From positions 22,501 to 86,500 of the forward strand of contig JAHBMJ010002346.1 in assembly GCA_018398765.1 (NCBI GenBank): a stretch of 64,000 nucleotides of DNA, written 5' to 3'. Under the pieces are notes generated by a model. It was given only the letters and a program-made list of their open reading frames with translations, was not told the origin of the DNA and searched no databases. This stretch comes from Chromera velia. Taxonomy: Eukaryota > Sar > Chromeraceae. Shown here piece after piece: positions 12,605 to 22,822 of this stretch; the stretch's first letter is position 1; each line of letters opens with the position of its first letter. Position numbers and translations under genes: made by a program.

Positions 12605-14186
12605 TATTATTATTATTATTAATCGGTCTATAAGCCATCATGCAGTACATGAGTCTAGGACAATGCTTTATTGCCCCTTTGCCAGACCTGCATCATACAA
12701 CGGGAGGGGGCTTCACTCTCGCAACTCTAAACACCCTGCATCTAGAAGATGCTTTCTAAATCGCTGATGCCGTTTCCCTTTTATAGGAGGAGTGCGACAA
12801 CTGCAACAGAGACTCTCAGGCAGTAGAGGCAAACAGGAAGACTGGTGGAGAGGGGGGACGGGAGATGTACGTGGGAGATGGAAAAAGAACATTCAAAGGT
12901 GAGACGGGAAGAGAGGTAAGTAACCATCACATGCATCGAATCGCAGGCCTTACGATGGAGGGCGCAGACAGATGTTTCGCAAGAGTCGCAGGGCCGGTAT
13001 GGGTGAGTGTCTGAGTGCCAGGGTGACCTTCATTCGTGCCAACAATTCGCTTTGCGTGGCATGTTTTAGAGGGGTGGAGTCTATCGATAGCAACCACTTT
13101 CTCTCTCTTTCTTGGGCTCTGTCTAATTTGGCTTCAATTTTGGCTACAATTGCATTCAGAGCCTCTCGATCTGCTCTTGTTTCTGTGCATTCAGTCAGCC
13201 GGTGCAGTAGATCGTCTGCTTTGCCCCTACATGCAGGGCAAACCGCGTCTTCCAGCCCTCTGTACGGTGCATGGGAGCGACCACCAAGCAATATATACAG
13301 CAAGGCTGAAAAAGGGCCTGAGGACCAGATCGTAGTGCAAGGGAGGGAAACGAAACGGGGGGATGAAGGGGATGAAGGAAAAGTAAAGGAAAGGAAGAGG
13401 AGAGATGAACATTGGGCAGTAGGATAAGACGTTTGGAACACATTCGCTCTGACGCCTCTGCCAAACTGCAAAACCGCCCCCCGTGAAGCGGCCCTTTCTA
13501 GACAACCATCAATCCATTCATCAACTTCCCGGTTGATCACTGCTCTTAAGAGAAGGAGACAGCCAACCTTGGTGGCTTTCTTTCTTCTTCTGATGGTTAG
13601 ATTGACAGTTACAAATTCTTCCAATCCGGTCAACCCAATCAATTTTTGTGCGTGCATCATAGAGGAAGGACAATCACCATTCATTAAAGCCGACCAGGCA
13701 CCCGTGAGCATCTTGAGGTCAATATATTTTAAGTTAGTCAAATACCCAGCAAGTCTCATCGACACATGCACACGTGCAGGAAGTAGACCGACAGCACACA
13801 GAGTAGGTACACGGAAAGAGGAGAGAGAGAGATTCAAAGCCCAACGGACAAAGTGCAATTGAAGGACATCTAATGCATCCATGTCTGACTTGCGGACAGG
13901 CAGACAGTCAAACGCGTATAGAGCAACAGGCAACCAGAAAGCGCATAAACACAAAATTTTTGTTGCGGGAGGCAGGCGACCTAAAGAGAGTGCTATGCTC
14001 TTTGCATGACCCATCCGTCTACTCGCTATGCTAAGCCTTTCTTCTATTACCTCCCTTAAGTCTCCTCCTTCGAACAAAAGAACACCCAGATACTTATACG
14101 ACCCCACTCTCTCGACTTCTTTTCCCCCAAACATAAGCCTGCCTTCAATTATAGGGTAAAAGTCGGACAGACACATGATTTTCGTC
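12605..14186 (-). mobile_element. 5'-truncated non-LTR retrotransposon (LINE) with (TAA)n tail
   Basis: On the minus strand the element starts directly at the inner edge of the right 79-bp repeat (14186). It runs through the C-terminal part of a reverse transcriptase ORF and ends in a (TAA)n tail at about 12605-12622, next to the left repeat. A clean 5' truncation, a simple-sequence 3' tail and flanking direct repeats are the hallmarks of target-primed insertion. A (TAA)n tail is known from I-clade LINEs; the clade here is not proven. Confidence 0.8.
12950..14176 (-). CDS. LINE reverse transcriptase, C-terminal part only
   Basis: The 408-residue frame begins after the catalytic YADD region: the residues that should carry it are absent. 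KYLGVLL with the following charged helix is the usual RT motif after the active site. The long thumb/connection region follows. The C-terminus has a Cys/His cluster (CPACRGK...H...C, about residues 310-328) like those at the end of many LINE ORF2 proteins. The stop at 12950 is followed by a ~330-bp 3' UTR. The frame is open throughout, which suggests a fairly young insertion, but without the catalytic fingers/palm it cannot be active. The first ATG (14176) is probably not a native start. Confidence 0.8.
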   Translation of the reverse strand: MCLSDFYPIIEGRLMFGGKEVERVGSYKYLGVLLFEGGDLREVIEERLSIASRRMGHAKSIALSLGRLPPATKILCLCAFWLPVALYAFDCLPVRKSDMDALDVLQLHFVRWALNLSLSSFRVPTLCAVGLLPARVHVSMRLAGYLTNLKYIDLKMLTGAWSALMNGDCPSSMMHAQKLIGLTGLEEFVTVNLTIRRRKKATKVGCLLLLRAVINREVDEWIDGCLERAASRGAVLQFGRGVRANVFQTSYPTAQCSSLLFLSFTFPSSPSSPRFVSLPCTTIWSSGPFSALLYILLGGRSHAPYRGLEDAVCPACRGKADDLLHRLTECTETRADREALNAIVAKIEAKLDRAQERERKWLLSIDSTPLKHATQSELLARMKVTLALRHSPIPALRLLRNICLRPPS

Positions 14187-14265
14187 TTTTATCCTGTTAG
14201 TGAGTCATTCTTCTGACATTTAATGTGAATTGAATCTAATAAATCATCATCATCATCATCATTGT
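14187..14265. repeat. 79-bp direct repeat, right copy
   Basis: Partner of the copy at 12526-12604 with a single base difference (C for T in the TTCTGAYATTT segment). It abuts the 5' truncation point of the LINE. Confidence 0.85.
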
Positions 14266-17200
14266 CATCCTCTACAGATCTGGATCGATATATAGCTTAT
14301 GAGTGTATAGTAAAGATTCTGAAGTAGTGAGTGTTTGAATTTTCAGAATAAAAAAAATAGCAGGATATACCGTAAGGTCCGTAACTGATTTATACACGTT
14401 ATAACTGCTAAACAAGAACACTAGCATGCAGGCTGGAAGCCTAGACCCTATATAGCAAAGACAGATTTAGACAGATTCTATACGTCTCAATGCCGGAGAC
14501 TGTGCAATATTTGGGAACACTTCTACCAACTATTGTTAACCATGCATTTAATTTACAATGCATAAGTAGACTAAAGTAGACCAACGCACTATAATAAAAC
14601 TTTTAACATAAAAATCAGATTCGTCGATTTTGCACGATTCTAATTTGAGAGATCGCCCGATCACCACAAAATTATTCTTTTTCTTTTTTTTTTTTTATGC
14701 CGGTCGGACCCCACTCCCCGGCTTTGTTACGTGCATCAGGCGAAGTTCACCAAAACATCCCACCATCGCCTCATTGAAGCTAGGCGCGCAAGACAAAAAT
14801 AAATGCATGTATAAAAATCAAATCATTAGGTAATCCGACTCATGAAAAGTCATTGCATGAGAGCGTTGAGTTCAAAATGACGGCGCTGCGGCTCGGCACG
14901 GCCCGGCAAGCATATGTACGTATGCATGCATTACGTTACGATTCGTGTAGACGGCTATGCGGCGGCTTTGACTGATTGAACACAGTGACTCTAATAACAG
15001 ATGACACCGTTTCTAAGATATTCTCTTCTGTTTCTTTCTTTGTTTGACTTGCATGACAGGATGGTGTCTTCTAGAGGGAAGGCGTCTTCTAAATTGGAGA
15101 CTGGGGTTGAGATCCCCTATATTTTACGAAGATTACCCACTATGGTTAAGATGAAAATACAGCAGTTTTAAGTGCTTTGAAAGCTGGCACATGTGTGAAA
15201 AGAGTCAGAGGGGAGGAAGATGGCAACAGAATTTCAATTTTTTGGTTGATGACGCCTGTCTTAAAGACAAAACTGGAACGGAGGGATGCTTCCTGACTAG
15301 GCAACAAGGGCATAGGCCCATTTCGCGGAGGAGAAAAGGGTGGAAGAGGAGTTCAGATTTTCTTTCTTATACTTTCTTATCAATTGTGAGTATTGAATCT
15401 CATTTGCAACAGCACAGCAGCACTTTGTCTAACATGGCCCAAAGTGGTCAAAGCTGGATGGACGGTGAACTATGTGACTGTCCATCGCTATCTATAAAAC
15501 TCAGAAAAATACAGTGAAAATATATTCTGGTACAAAGAAAGCACCAATGGAGGCAAGGGTAATAGAAGTTGCAAAGGGAAAAGTTTTTGGGTTTTCTTCA
15601 TTGTCATACCTGTTAGTACACATTGTGTCTCCAGGTGACAACTTCCGGAAGCCTTCTCACTTCTTTGCTTCTGCACACACAGGGACAGTTCGGGTGTTTG
15701 TAGTTGCCATTTAACACATTGTAGAGAATGACTATGAAGCTGCTCATATAGAAACGGACTGGTTGATAAACATGTTTGCTTATCGATGGATTGTGGGGCA
15801 AGATGGGTGTCATCCCGTACCGTTTGACAAGACTGCAGTGGGAGGTTCTTTCTTATGCGGACCTAATTTTACGGTCAGCTGGCATTCTTTACAGATTTTC
15901 TTCTTTTGAATAAAACTAAATACATATTTGATTTTAGTTTTTGATTTGCTTGTTGATTGTAGGAAGACAGTCTACCTATGGAAACTGTGGGACAAGTTCT
16001 TACTGTGGGGCCTGGGTGGAGACACTACATGATGAAAGGTGAAGAACGGGTGTGGACATAGAGACTTCCTCTTTTGTAGGCACAGTCTTGCCTGCTGTGC
16101 TTCCGATGTTGGGGTTCACTCCATGAATGTGGAAGAAGCTCTGTTTGTACAGTTGATAAAGAGAATCTTTTCTCTGTTCCTGCTTCAAAAGTCTTAGAAC
16201 AAGTTGCAGCTGGGAGGCCCAGACATCGCCACCCTGAGTGTTGAGAGTTTCACGTCAGATGCTACGCTCCATACAGTACCAAGTACATGTGTGAAGAAAC
16301 TTGCAGCATCCAAAAAGAAACCTGGAAAGAAGAAGAAACGGTGTTGGTATGGTGAGCTAGCAAATTAAAGGACATGAATGCTTCTGCATCCAATAATAAT
16401 ATGTTAAAAAAGAATGAAAGAAGAAAATTATTTTAAAAAATATTAGTTTTTGAATTTTTCCTATAAAATTCTATACATTTGACTCTTCATTAGTTGGATT
16501 ACCTAATGGCTGCTGCGGCCTGGTACTCAGGGTCTTCACGAGACTGAGTCTTGCAGGGAGTTTTGGCTGTGTCCACCTCTCTGTCATGTTGTATCTATAA
16601 TTTGAGATATAAAGTATTTCACGGTAGTATTCTTTCTTTGTTTCCTGTTGTAGCACGCTGCTGAACCGTCTGACGACTGCGTTCGCTCGGCCGTTCTATA
16701 ACTAGACTTGAGAGCTCTGCCATCTTTTGACTTACCGTCTTCTTTTCATCACCTCGGTCTCACGTTATATTTTTCGCTTTCTTGGGATGGCTGTGTCTGC
16801 TCCCTCTGTCTTGGCCCAGGCCGTCGTCTGGAGGACGGAAGCTTTCCTTGCTGAGCAAGGTTCTGCGGTTCTGAGCCCTTTCTAACCCAGTTCGTTGGTG
16901 GAAGCTTTAGAACGTTTTCTTAGATTCCTTCGCCGGCACAAAAATCTGGTTACGTCTTCTAAATCAATACGCGGTGGTGCTACAGCAGCAGCAGTCGGCT
17001 GTCACCGACGCGGTAGACGTACAAGAAGAGGGAAACGCTTCTTTAAGGCAAAGTGGAAACGAATCAGTTCAGAAGAGGGCGACATAGAGATGCCATCTTC
17101 GAAGGAATACACATCTCTTTCTAGACCGGGCCATTTGACTATATCAGAGTGCACTCTCGGGCCCCCTCCTGTGCAGAAAGAGTCTGGTGGGCATGAATAT

Positions 17201-17900
17201 GGCCATTGTTCTGTGATACAAACAGCTAGATAGTGTGAAAGGCAAGGAGAGAAGTTTCAGAGCAGGTTTAGGACTTCTTCTGGGGTTTAGAGTAACATGG
17301 TGCGACAGAGGTATGGTTTGTCGCTTTGTGCAGGAGTGGCAGCTGGGGAGAAAAGGGGGTATACCTCCTTGGGGCCTATGAAATCGGGTCTCTCTGTTGA
17401 TCCTTTTCGAAACGATAGGCGCGCAAACAAAGACTTCGTAACGAAAGGGCGTCGCTTGTTTCGCTTTTGCATACAAGCCTTGGGTCATCGTTAAATGGTC
17501 AGAAAGGGGAGGTACGCGCGTGTCTATTAAGGATCGTTGGAGAAGTGCTGCCGTTTTAGCTGTTGGGGGCCCTTTTTAGGATTGGACTCCCTGAGGTTCT
17601 CTTCCTTCTTCCTTTTTTAGAATTATTCCTTCCTTACTTTTTGCCTTTCTTCCTTTCCTTGCCTCTGCTCTTTCTTTCTTCCATATGCATTCCTATTTGC
17701 CTTCTTTCTCTTCGCCTCTCTGACATTTTCTTGATGACAACTGCAAATGAATACTTACCGTAGAGAACTTTTTTCCTTCTTCGCAAATCTTGGCCTGTTC
17801 CATCGCTCACACAATCAAGCCAACAGCGATAGAGAAATAACAGTGGCAGACCGATGGGGTGTGGATAGGTGGGCTAGAACAAAGGCTGTTTTAGTGTTTC
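14266..17900. other. Intergenic region, no gene I can support
   Basis: AT-rich to about 16700, with scattered short frames (15191-15517, 15514-15714) that match nothing I recognise. The stretch 15500-16370 reads partly like decayed coding sequence, ending in a Lys-rich segment near 16300-16350. From about 16740 to 17560 base composition rises and several overlapping frames are open (16895-17233 is Arg/Lys-rich). This may be a decayed mobile element, but no catalytic motif is visible. A poly-pyrimidine stretch lies at about 17590-17720. Confidence 0.4.
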
Positions 17901-17919
17901 GGGCAGTGTTACAGTATAT

Positions 17920-18700
17920 GACGTGATCGATACATCCTTACACGTGTACGTGCGTCATGCATCTACGCGTGTTGATCTCTGTATGCATGCATGCATGCAT
18001 TTCAAAGTTAATTATTCGTTTGCATGCATGCAGTTGCATTCATATGCATCTTTGCCGATCGATCGCTGTATACATTGCTCGTATACCTTACAACAGCCTT
18101 GTAAACCTCCGTTTCGCGTGCCGGAAACTAATAATGCATGTCGGTGTGGTCAAGATTCCTCGGTTGTCTGAAGAGGATTAAGAAATTCTAGCTACTAGAC
18201 TTACTACTACTACCTAATGCATGCATGCAAACCATCCCCTCAGGTCAGTCATCTGACGCAAGCAGGCTTGCATGCGAACGGCCCCGGAAAGTAAGAAAAA
18301 TGAGAACTGCACGATTGACGCACGCCGGCCAGCCGACCAGGCGATCACGCCGATCNNNNNNNNNNNNNNNNNNNNNNNNNNNNNNNNNNNNNAGGAAAAG
18401 CTGCGGAACCCCCCCTTCCCTGGGAAAAAAGCCCGGAGGTATGTTCTGATGCGCACGCATATGGCGCAAATTCAGCTCGCTTTCCGGAGCCACCCATATG
18501 TGACGCACGCATGCATGGCGAAGGGTTGAAGTCGGGTTCACGCTTTTCTGGACCATTTGGGCGGGATCTTTCCGGGGCCTTTGTTTGAACATTGCATGGC
18601 CTGGGGTATTTTTGTTTTGTAAGTGCCCCCCGCTTCGCTTTTCGGGGCCATCATGCAATCGCATGCAATGCGTGCATGCATGCATGATCGATCAAATCCA
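17920..18700. promoter_or_regulatory. TGCATGCA-rich patch with TGACGCACGC and TTTCCGGGGCC words
   Basis: TGCATGCA and longer (TGCA)n runs occur repeatedly (for example about 17980-18000, 18020, 18218 and 18665-18685). TGACGCACGC is present near 18315 and 18501. TTTCCGGGGCC or its complement is present near 18284 and 18570. Together with the following kinase start at 19020 this could be an upstream control region. TGCATGCA is a known ApiAP2 target in apicomplexans; relevance here is inference. The patch could instead be a repeat. Confidence 0.4.
18356..18392. other. Assembly gap (37 N)
   Basis: A run of 37 N marks unresolved sequence inside the TGCATGCA-rich patch. Frames crossing it are meaningless. 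Confidence 1.
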
Positions 18701-19019
18701 TGCTTGCACATCGACACGTAAAGTGCATAGCTGAAAAGACAGATGGAGAAGAAAGTAGTACACTCAAGAGGAGGTTGAAAGTGAACCACCTCAGTTGTTT
18801 CCTTCTGAAACACGACACGCAACAGTACCAAGAAGACCATCAACCAGAAAAGATCGAAGAAAGACGCATCCAAGTATCGTCATCCTTCTGAGGGGATTTC
18901 AGGAACCTCCTGGGACAAACGCCTCTGCTTCTCCTTCTACACGTGTCCCTTCCCAATCCCCTATAGACTTTTCTTAGAAGAGAGCAGGACAAGCAAACTG
19001 GCAGTAGACCGATTTCCCA

Positions 19020-22000
19020 ATGGGAAACTGCTGCAACATTCAGGCAGGGTCCTGCCTGGGATCCCGCCATGGGGTGTGTGATTCTGCAGAGATGGGTGCC
19101 TGGGAGAGAAAGTTGGAATTGAAGGAAACCCAGATGAAAAAACTGAAAGACGAGGTGGATGATCTCAAGAAGAAGATAGTGACTTTGGAGAAGGGAGGGG
19201 CTAGGTCAGACGGTGCGTCTGCCGACGGCATAAAAAGACTCGAAGAAGAGAAGGACCAGCTCGAACAGGAATTGAAGGAGGCACGTCTTTCTTTGGAGGA
19301 AGCGAAAGCTGCTGGGGGGGGAAGAGGGGGGGGGGATGGTTCTTCACGTTCAACGATCATCCAGAAGAAGCTGGAGATGAAAGAAGGGCAAGTGAAGAAA
19401 CAAATGGACATGCTGGAGGCAAAGAATGCCGAGATCGTTGAGCTCAAGAAACAAATAGAGGAGGGAAAAGCGTCCGGAAGTGCAGATGCTGGAGGGGGAG
19501 AGGAGATCGAAAAGCTGCGTCAGGAATTGGATGAGAAATCGAACGAAATTGAGATTTTGAAGTCAAAACTTGCCAAAGGGTCGGGAGTGGGGGGGGATGG
19601 AGGTTCTCTTTCTTCTTCGGGGGCCTCCGGGGACTTTTCCGTCCTTCAAAAGAAATTAGAGATGGAAGAAGGGCAACTGAAGAAACATATGGACATGCTG
19701 AAAGCACAAAATGAAGAAATTGCGAGACTCAAGAGAGAGCTGGAGGAGGCCAAAGGGGGGGGTGCGGGAGGGGGGGCGTCGGGGGTTGATGAAGTTGAGA
19801 AGTTGAAGAAAGAGATTCAAGAGAAGGGCAAAGAGATTGAGGAGCTGAAAGCAAAGACGACCTCAGGTGGAGATACACTTCTCCAGAAGGAGGAGGTTGA
19901 GAGAGGTGGGGGTGTTTCGAGCGGGGGGGGAGAGTCAGCTGCTGACGCCGCAAAATGGAAGGCCGAGGCGGGAAAGTTGGAAGGAGAGGTGAAAGAGTTG
20001 AAGGAACAGCTGGAAGCAGCGAAGAGCGCCTCAGACGGTGGGGGTGATGCGCCCACAGAGAAGGAGAATAAAACACTTAAACAGGAGATTGAGAAGAAGG
20101 TCAGTAAAGCAGGCACCGATAAAAAAGACAGTCTGCCCTCTTTCAAATGCCTCCGTCCATACTCTCAATTTTATTCTCGTTTGAAGTCCTCTTGTTCTCT
20201 CTGATCGGTGCCTGCTTTCTGAAGTCGGGCGGCTTGCCTGTTTGACTTTGAAATTTGTCGTTTTACTTACTGCCATGCAGCTTCATCCGTTCCCAATTTG
20301 ATCAGACTCGATCCAGCGGTCCCTCTTCTTACTGTGTGAGACTGCTTCTTCTGGATGTCATCCCTATTTCCTGTGTGTGTCGACACATGGACGTCCTTAT
20401 TCTAGCCCCTTTTTTTCTCGACCGACTCCTGTTCGATCACTGTTCCGTATCCTGGCCACTTCCAAATTCACCTTTTCTTTTTATTTCGTCTTCCCCCCAG
20501 TCTGCCTATCGTTCCCTCTCCGTGATCCCCCCTCAACATTCTAAAATCACTGGCTGACTGCAGAACCGGCAGACTGAGTGCCTGTGGAGTCTCCTTGGAA
20601 GGATCAGGAAGGAGAACAGAGCCCTGAAGAGAGAAAGCGATCTCATAGTCAGTCCATGGGGGAACATAGGATTCCGTGAGGGGAAATGCAGAAGCAAAAG
20701 TGAATCGGGTGACTTCTTAGCCCATCAAAATTACGCACCTGTCTTGCGTGCTTTGTTTTCTTCTTCAATCGCTCTCTCTCATTGGTTTTGTTCCCTTTTG
20801 CCCAAGAGTCAGGCTCTCTGTTTTTTGTGGTTTTTGGTACTCTGCAAGCCTGACAGCTTTGTCCGTTCATCCCTTTCATTCGCATGATCTTTCTGTGCCC
20901 TGTTGTTGACTATATGTTGCACGTTTCGATCAATGTGTTCTTTTTATCCGTTGGTTTCTGTTGGACCGTCTTTCAAGCAGACACGAATACTCAAAGGAGA
21001 CCTGAGACGGAAGTGACAAGCACAGATCATAGCTTCAGTTTTCTATTTACCTGCACTGTACCCGTACAAGAGTTGCAGCTGAAAGGCGCTATGCAAACGA
21101 AGAGTAGGGCAAAGGCAAATTTTCGAGACAATTGAGTGAATGCGATTGCAAACGAGTCAAAGGCGACGCAGCATCTCAGTTAGAGCCGATCTTGACCACC
21201 TTCTCAGACAAAATCTTGGAGTGCTTCTGTGTACATGCAGTCTCTTTCCCGCTGTAATTCTTCCCCTCTCTTTCTCTGCAGAACCAAAGCGTGGAGCAGC
21301 TGCTGAATTGGTTCAGAATCTACCTTCGACGCCAGAAGCTTCTCGAGGGGAACAGAACGCTTCTCGGTGAACAGGAAGTAAGAGACGCGAACCAGCACTC
21401 TAATGCTGAGCACGCAAGCGTTTTCAGAAGGCGGCCGTGCTCTCAGGGACAGCTCCCGCCTCCCTCAGCCACGGAGCCTCGTAAGTATCTGCGAGATTTT
21501 GAGAGAGAGACAGTGACGCCGGGAGGTGAGGGCTTCAGTCTTGCTGATGTGGAGAGACACTTCAATGACTTGGTCGACGAGGTCAACAGCATGGCAAAGC
21601 AGAGAGACGTCAGTAAGACCCTTAGTACACACACACACACGCGCACTCGCACACGCGCACACGGGCGCAGCCTGCCGTAGAGCATCTGTTTCTTCACAGA
21701 ACAGGTTCTGTCCATCCCGTGTCTATTTGCGTGTCTCTAGTGGACTCCTCTCAAACAGAAGTACCAAGAATGGGGAGATGATTTGCAGTCCTACATGAAT
21801 GTTAGAAATCTTTCCGAACTGAAATGCAATTTTCTTTCTCTCTTGATCTTGATCTTGATCTCGCCCTCATGACTGGTTTGCATCACGAAGTCTTCCCCCG
21901 CTTTCTTTCTGCCCTCCGTTCTTCCTGATTCGTTGCTGACTTTCAGGACGTGATTACTGTTTTGACAGAGCTGAGGTAGTTAAAATTTTTCTTCTGCATA

Positions 22001-22781
22001 CATACGTGCACACACACGTTCCTGCACACGGTTCCTTTCTCTGTTTTCAGGACGCGATCACTCTGCTCAACGAGCAAAACGTGTGGATCAAGTACATGAT
22101 GGAGGAAAGGCAGAAGGCAGACGATGGCGGAGAGGCCGAGACTCTGTCTCTTCAAGAGAGGGCGCAGGATGTGTCACAGCCGCTCCAGACAAAGACAACG
22201 GAGGAGCCACACACGCAGACACCGCAGCGAAGCGTGCCAACTGGGGCCATGCTGACTCTCTCACAGCCCGCGAGTGTCACTGTTGAGTCTTCTGCCTTGA
22301 CTGACCGCGGGGGGAAAGAGACTATCGAAAAAGAGAGAGAAAGGGACATTGAGAGGGAGCAGCGTCTCAACCAAGTTCATGTAGCAGTGGCAGCAGTTCA
22401 AAACCCAGATGATCCATCCTCCCCCCTCTACAACCTTCTTGCCTGTGTGCGCCAGTGGGCAGAGAGCAGATCCGGTCCTCCGGTGAGCTCCGCCGAATCG
22501 TCCTTCCCCCTCGTTATCGCCCCCACTGCCCCTGAGCTTTCACGACTCACTCAGGTGGGTTGGCAGAAGCGCTTGACTTTGTTTTTGTGTTTTGATTCAG
22601 TTTCCACAACCAAGAAGAAAACGTGTTGTGCCAGGTCACTGCAAAGCTAATGGCACGCAGGAGGTCTTTTTGCTGCCTGAGTCAAAGCAAGTCAAACTAT
22701 CAGAGAGGAGGAGGAGGAGGAGGAGGAGGAGGAGGAGGAGGAGTAGAGAGAGAGAGACAGAGAGGTGGGCAGGCAGGCAGG

Positions 22782-22822
<41 letters not shown>

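Noticed and set aside
19040-20146. Minus-strand Ser/Phe-rich frames
   Set aside because: Shadows of the Glu/Lys-rich coiled-coil exon.
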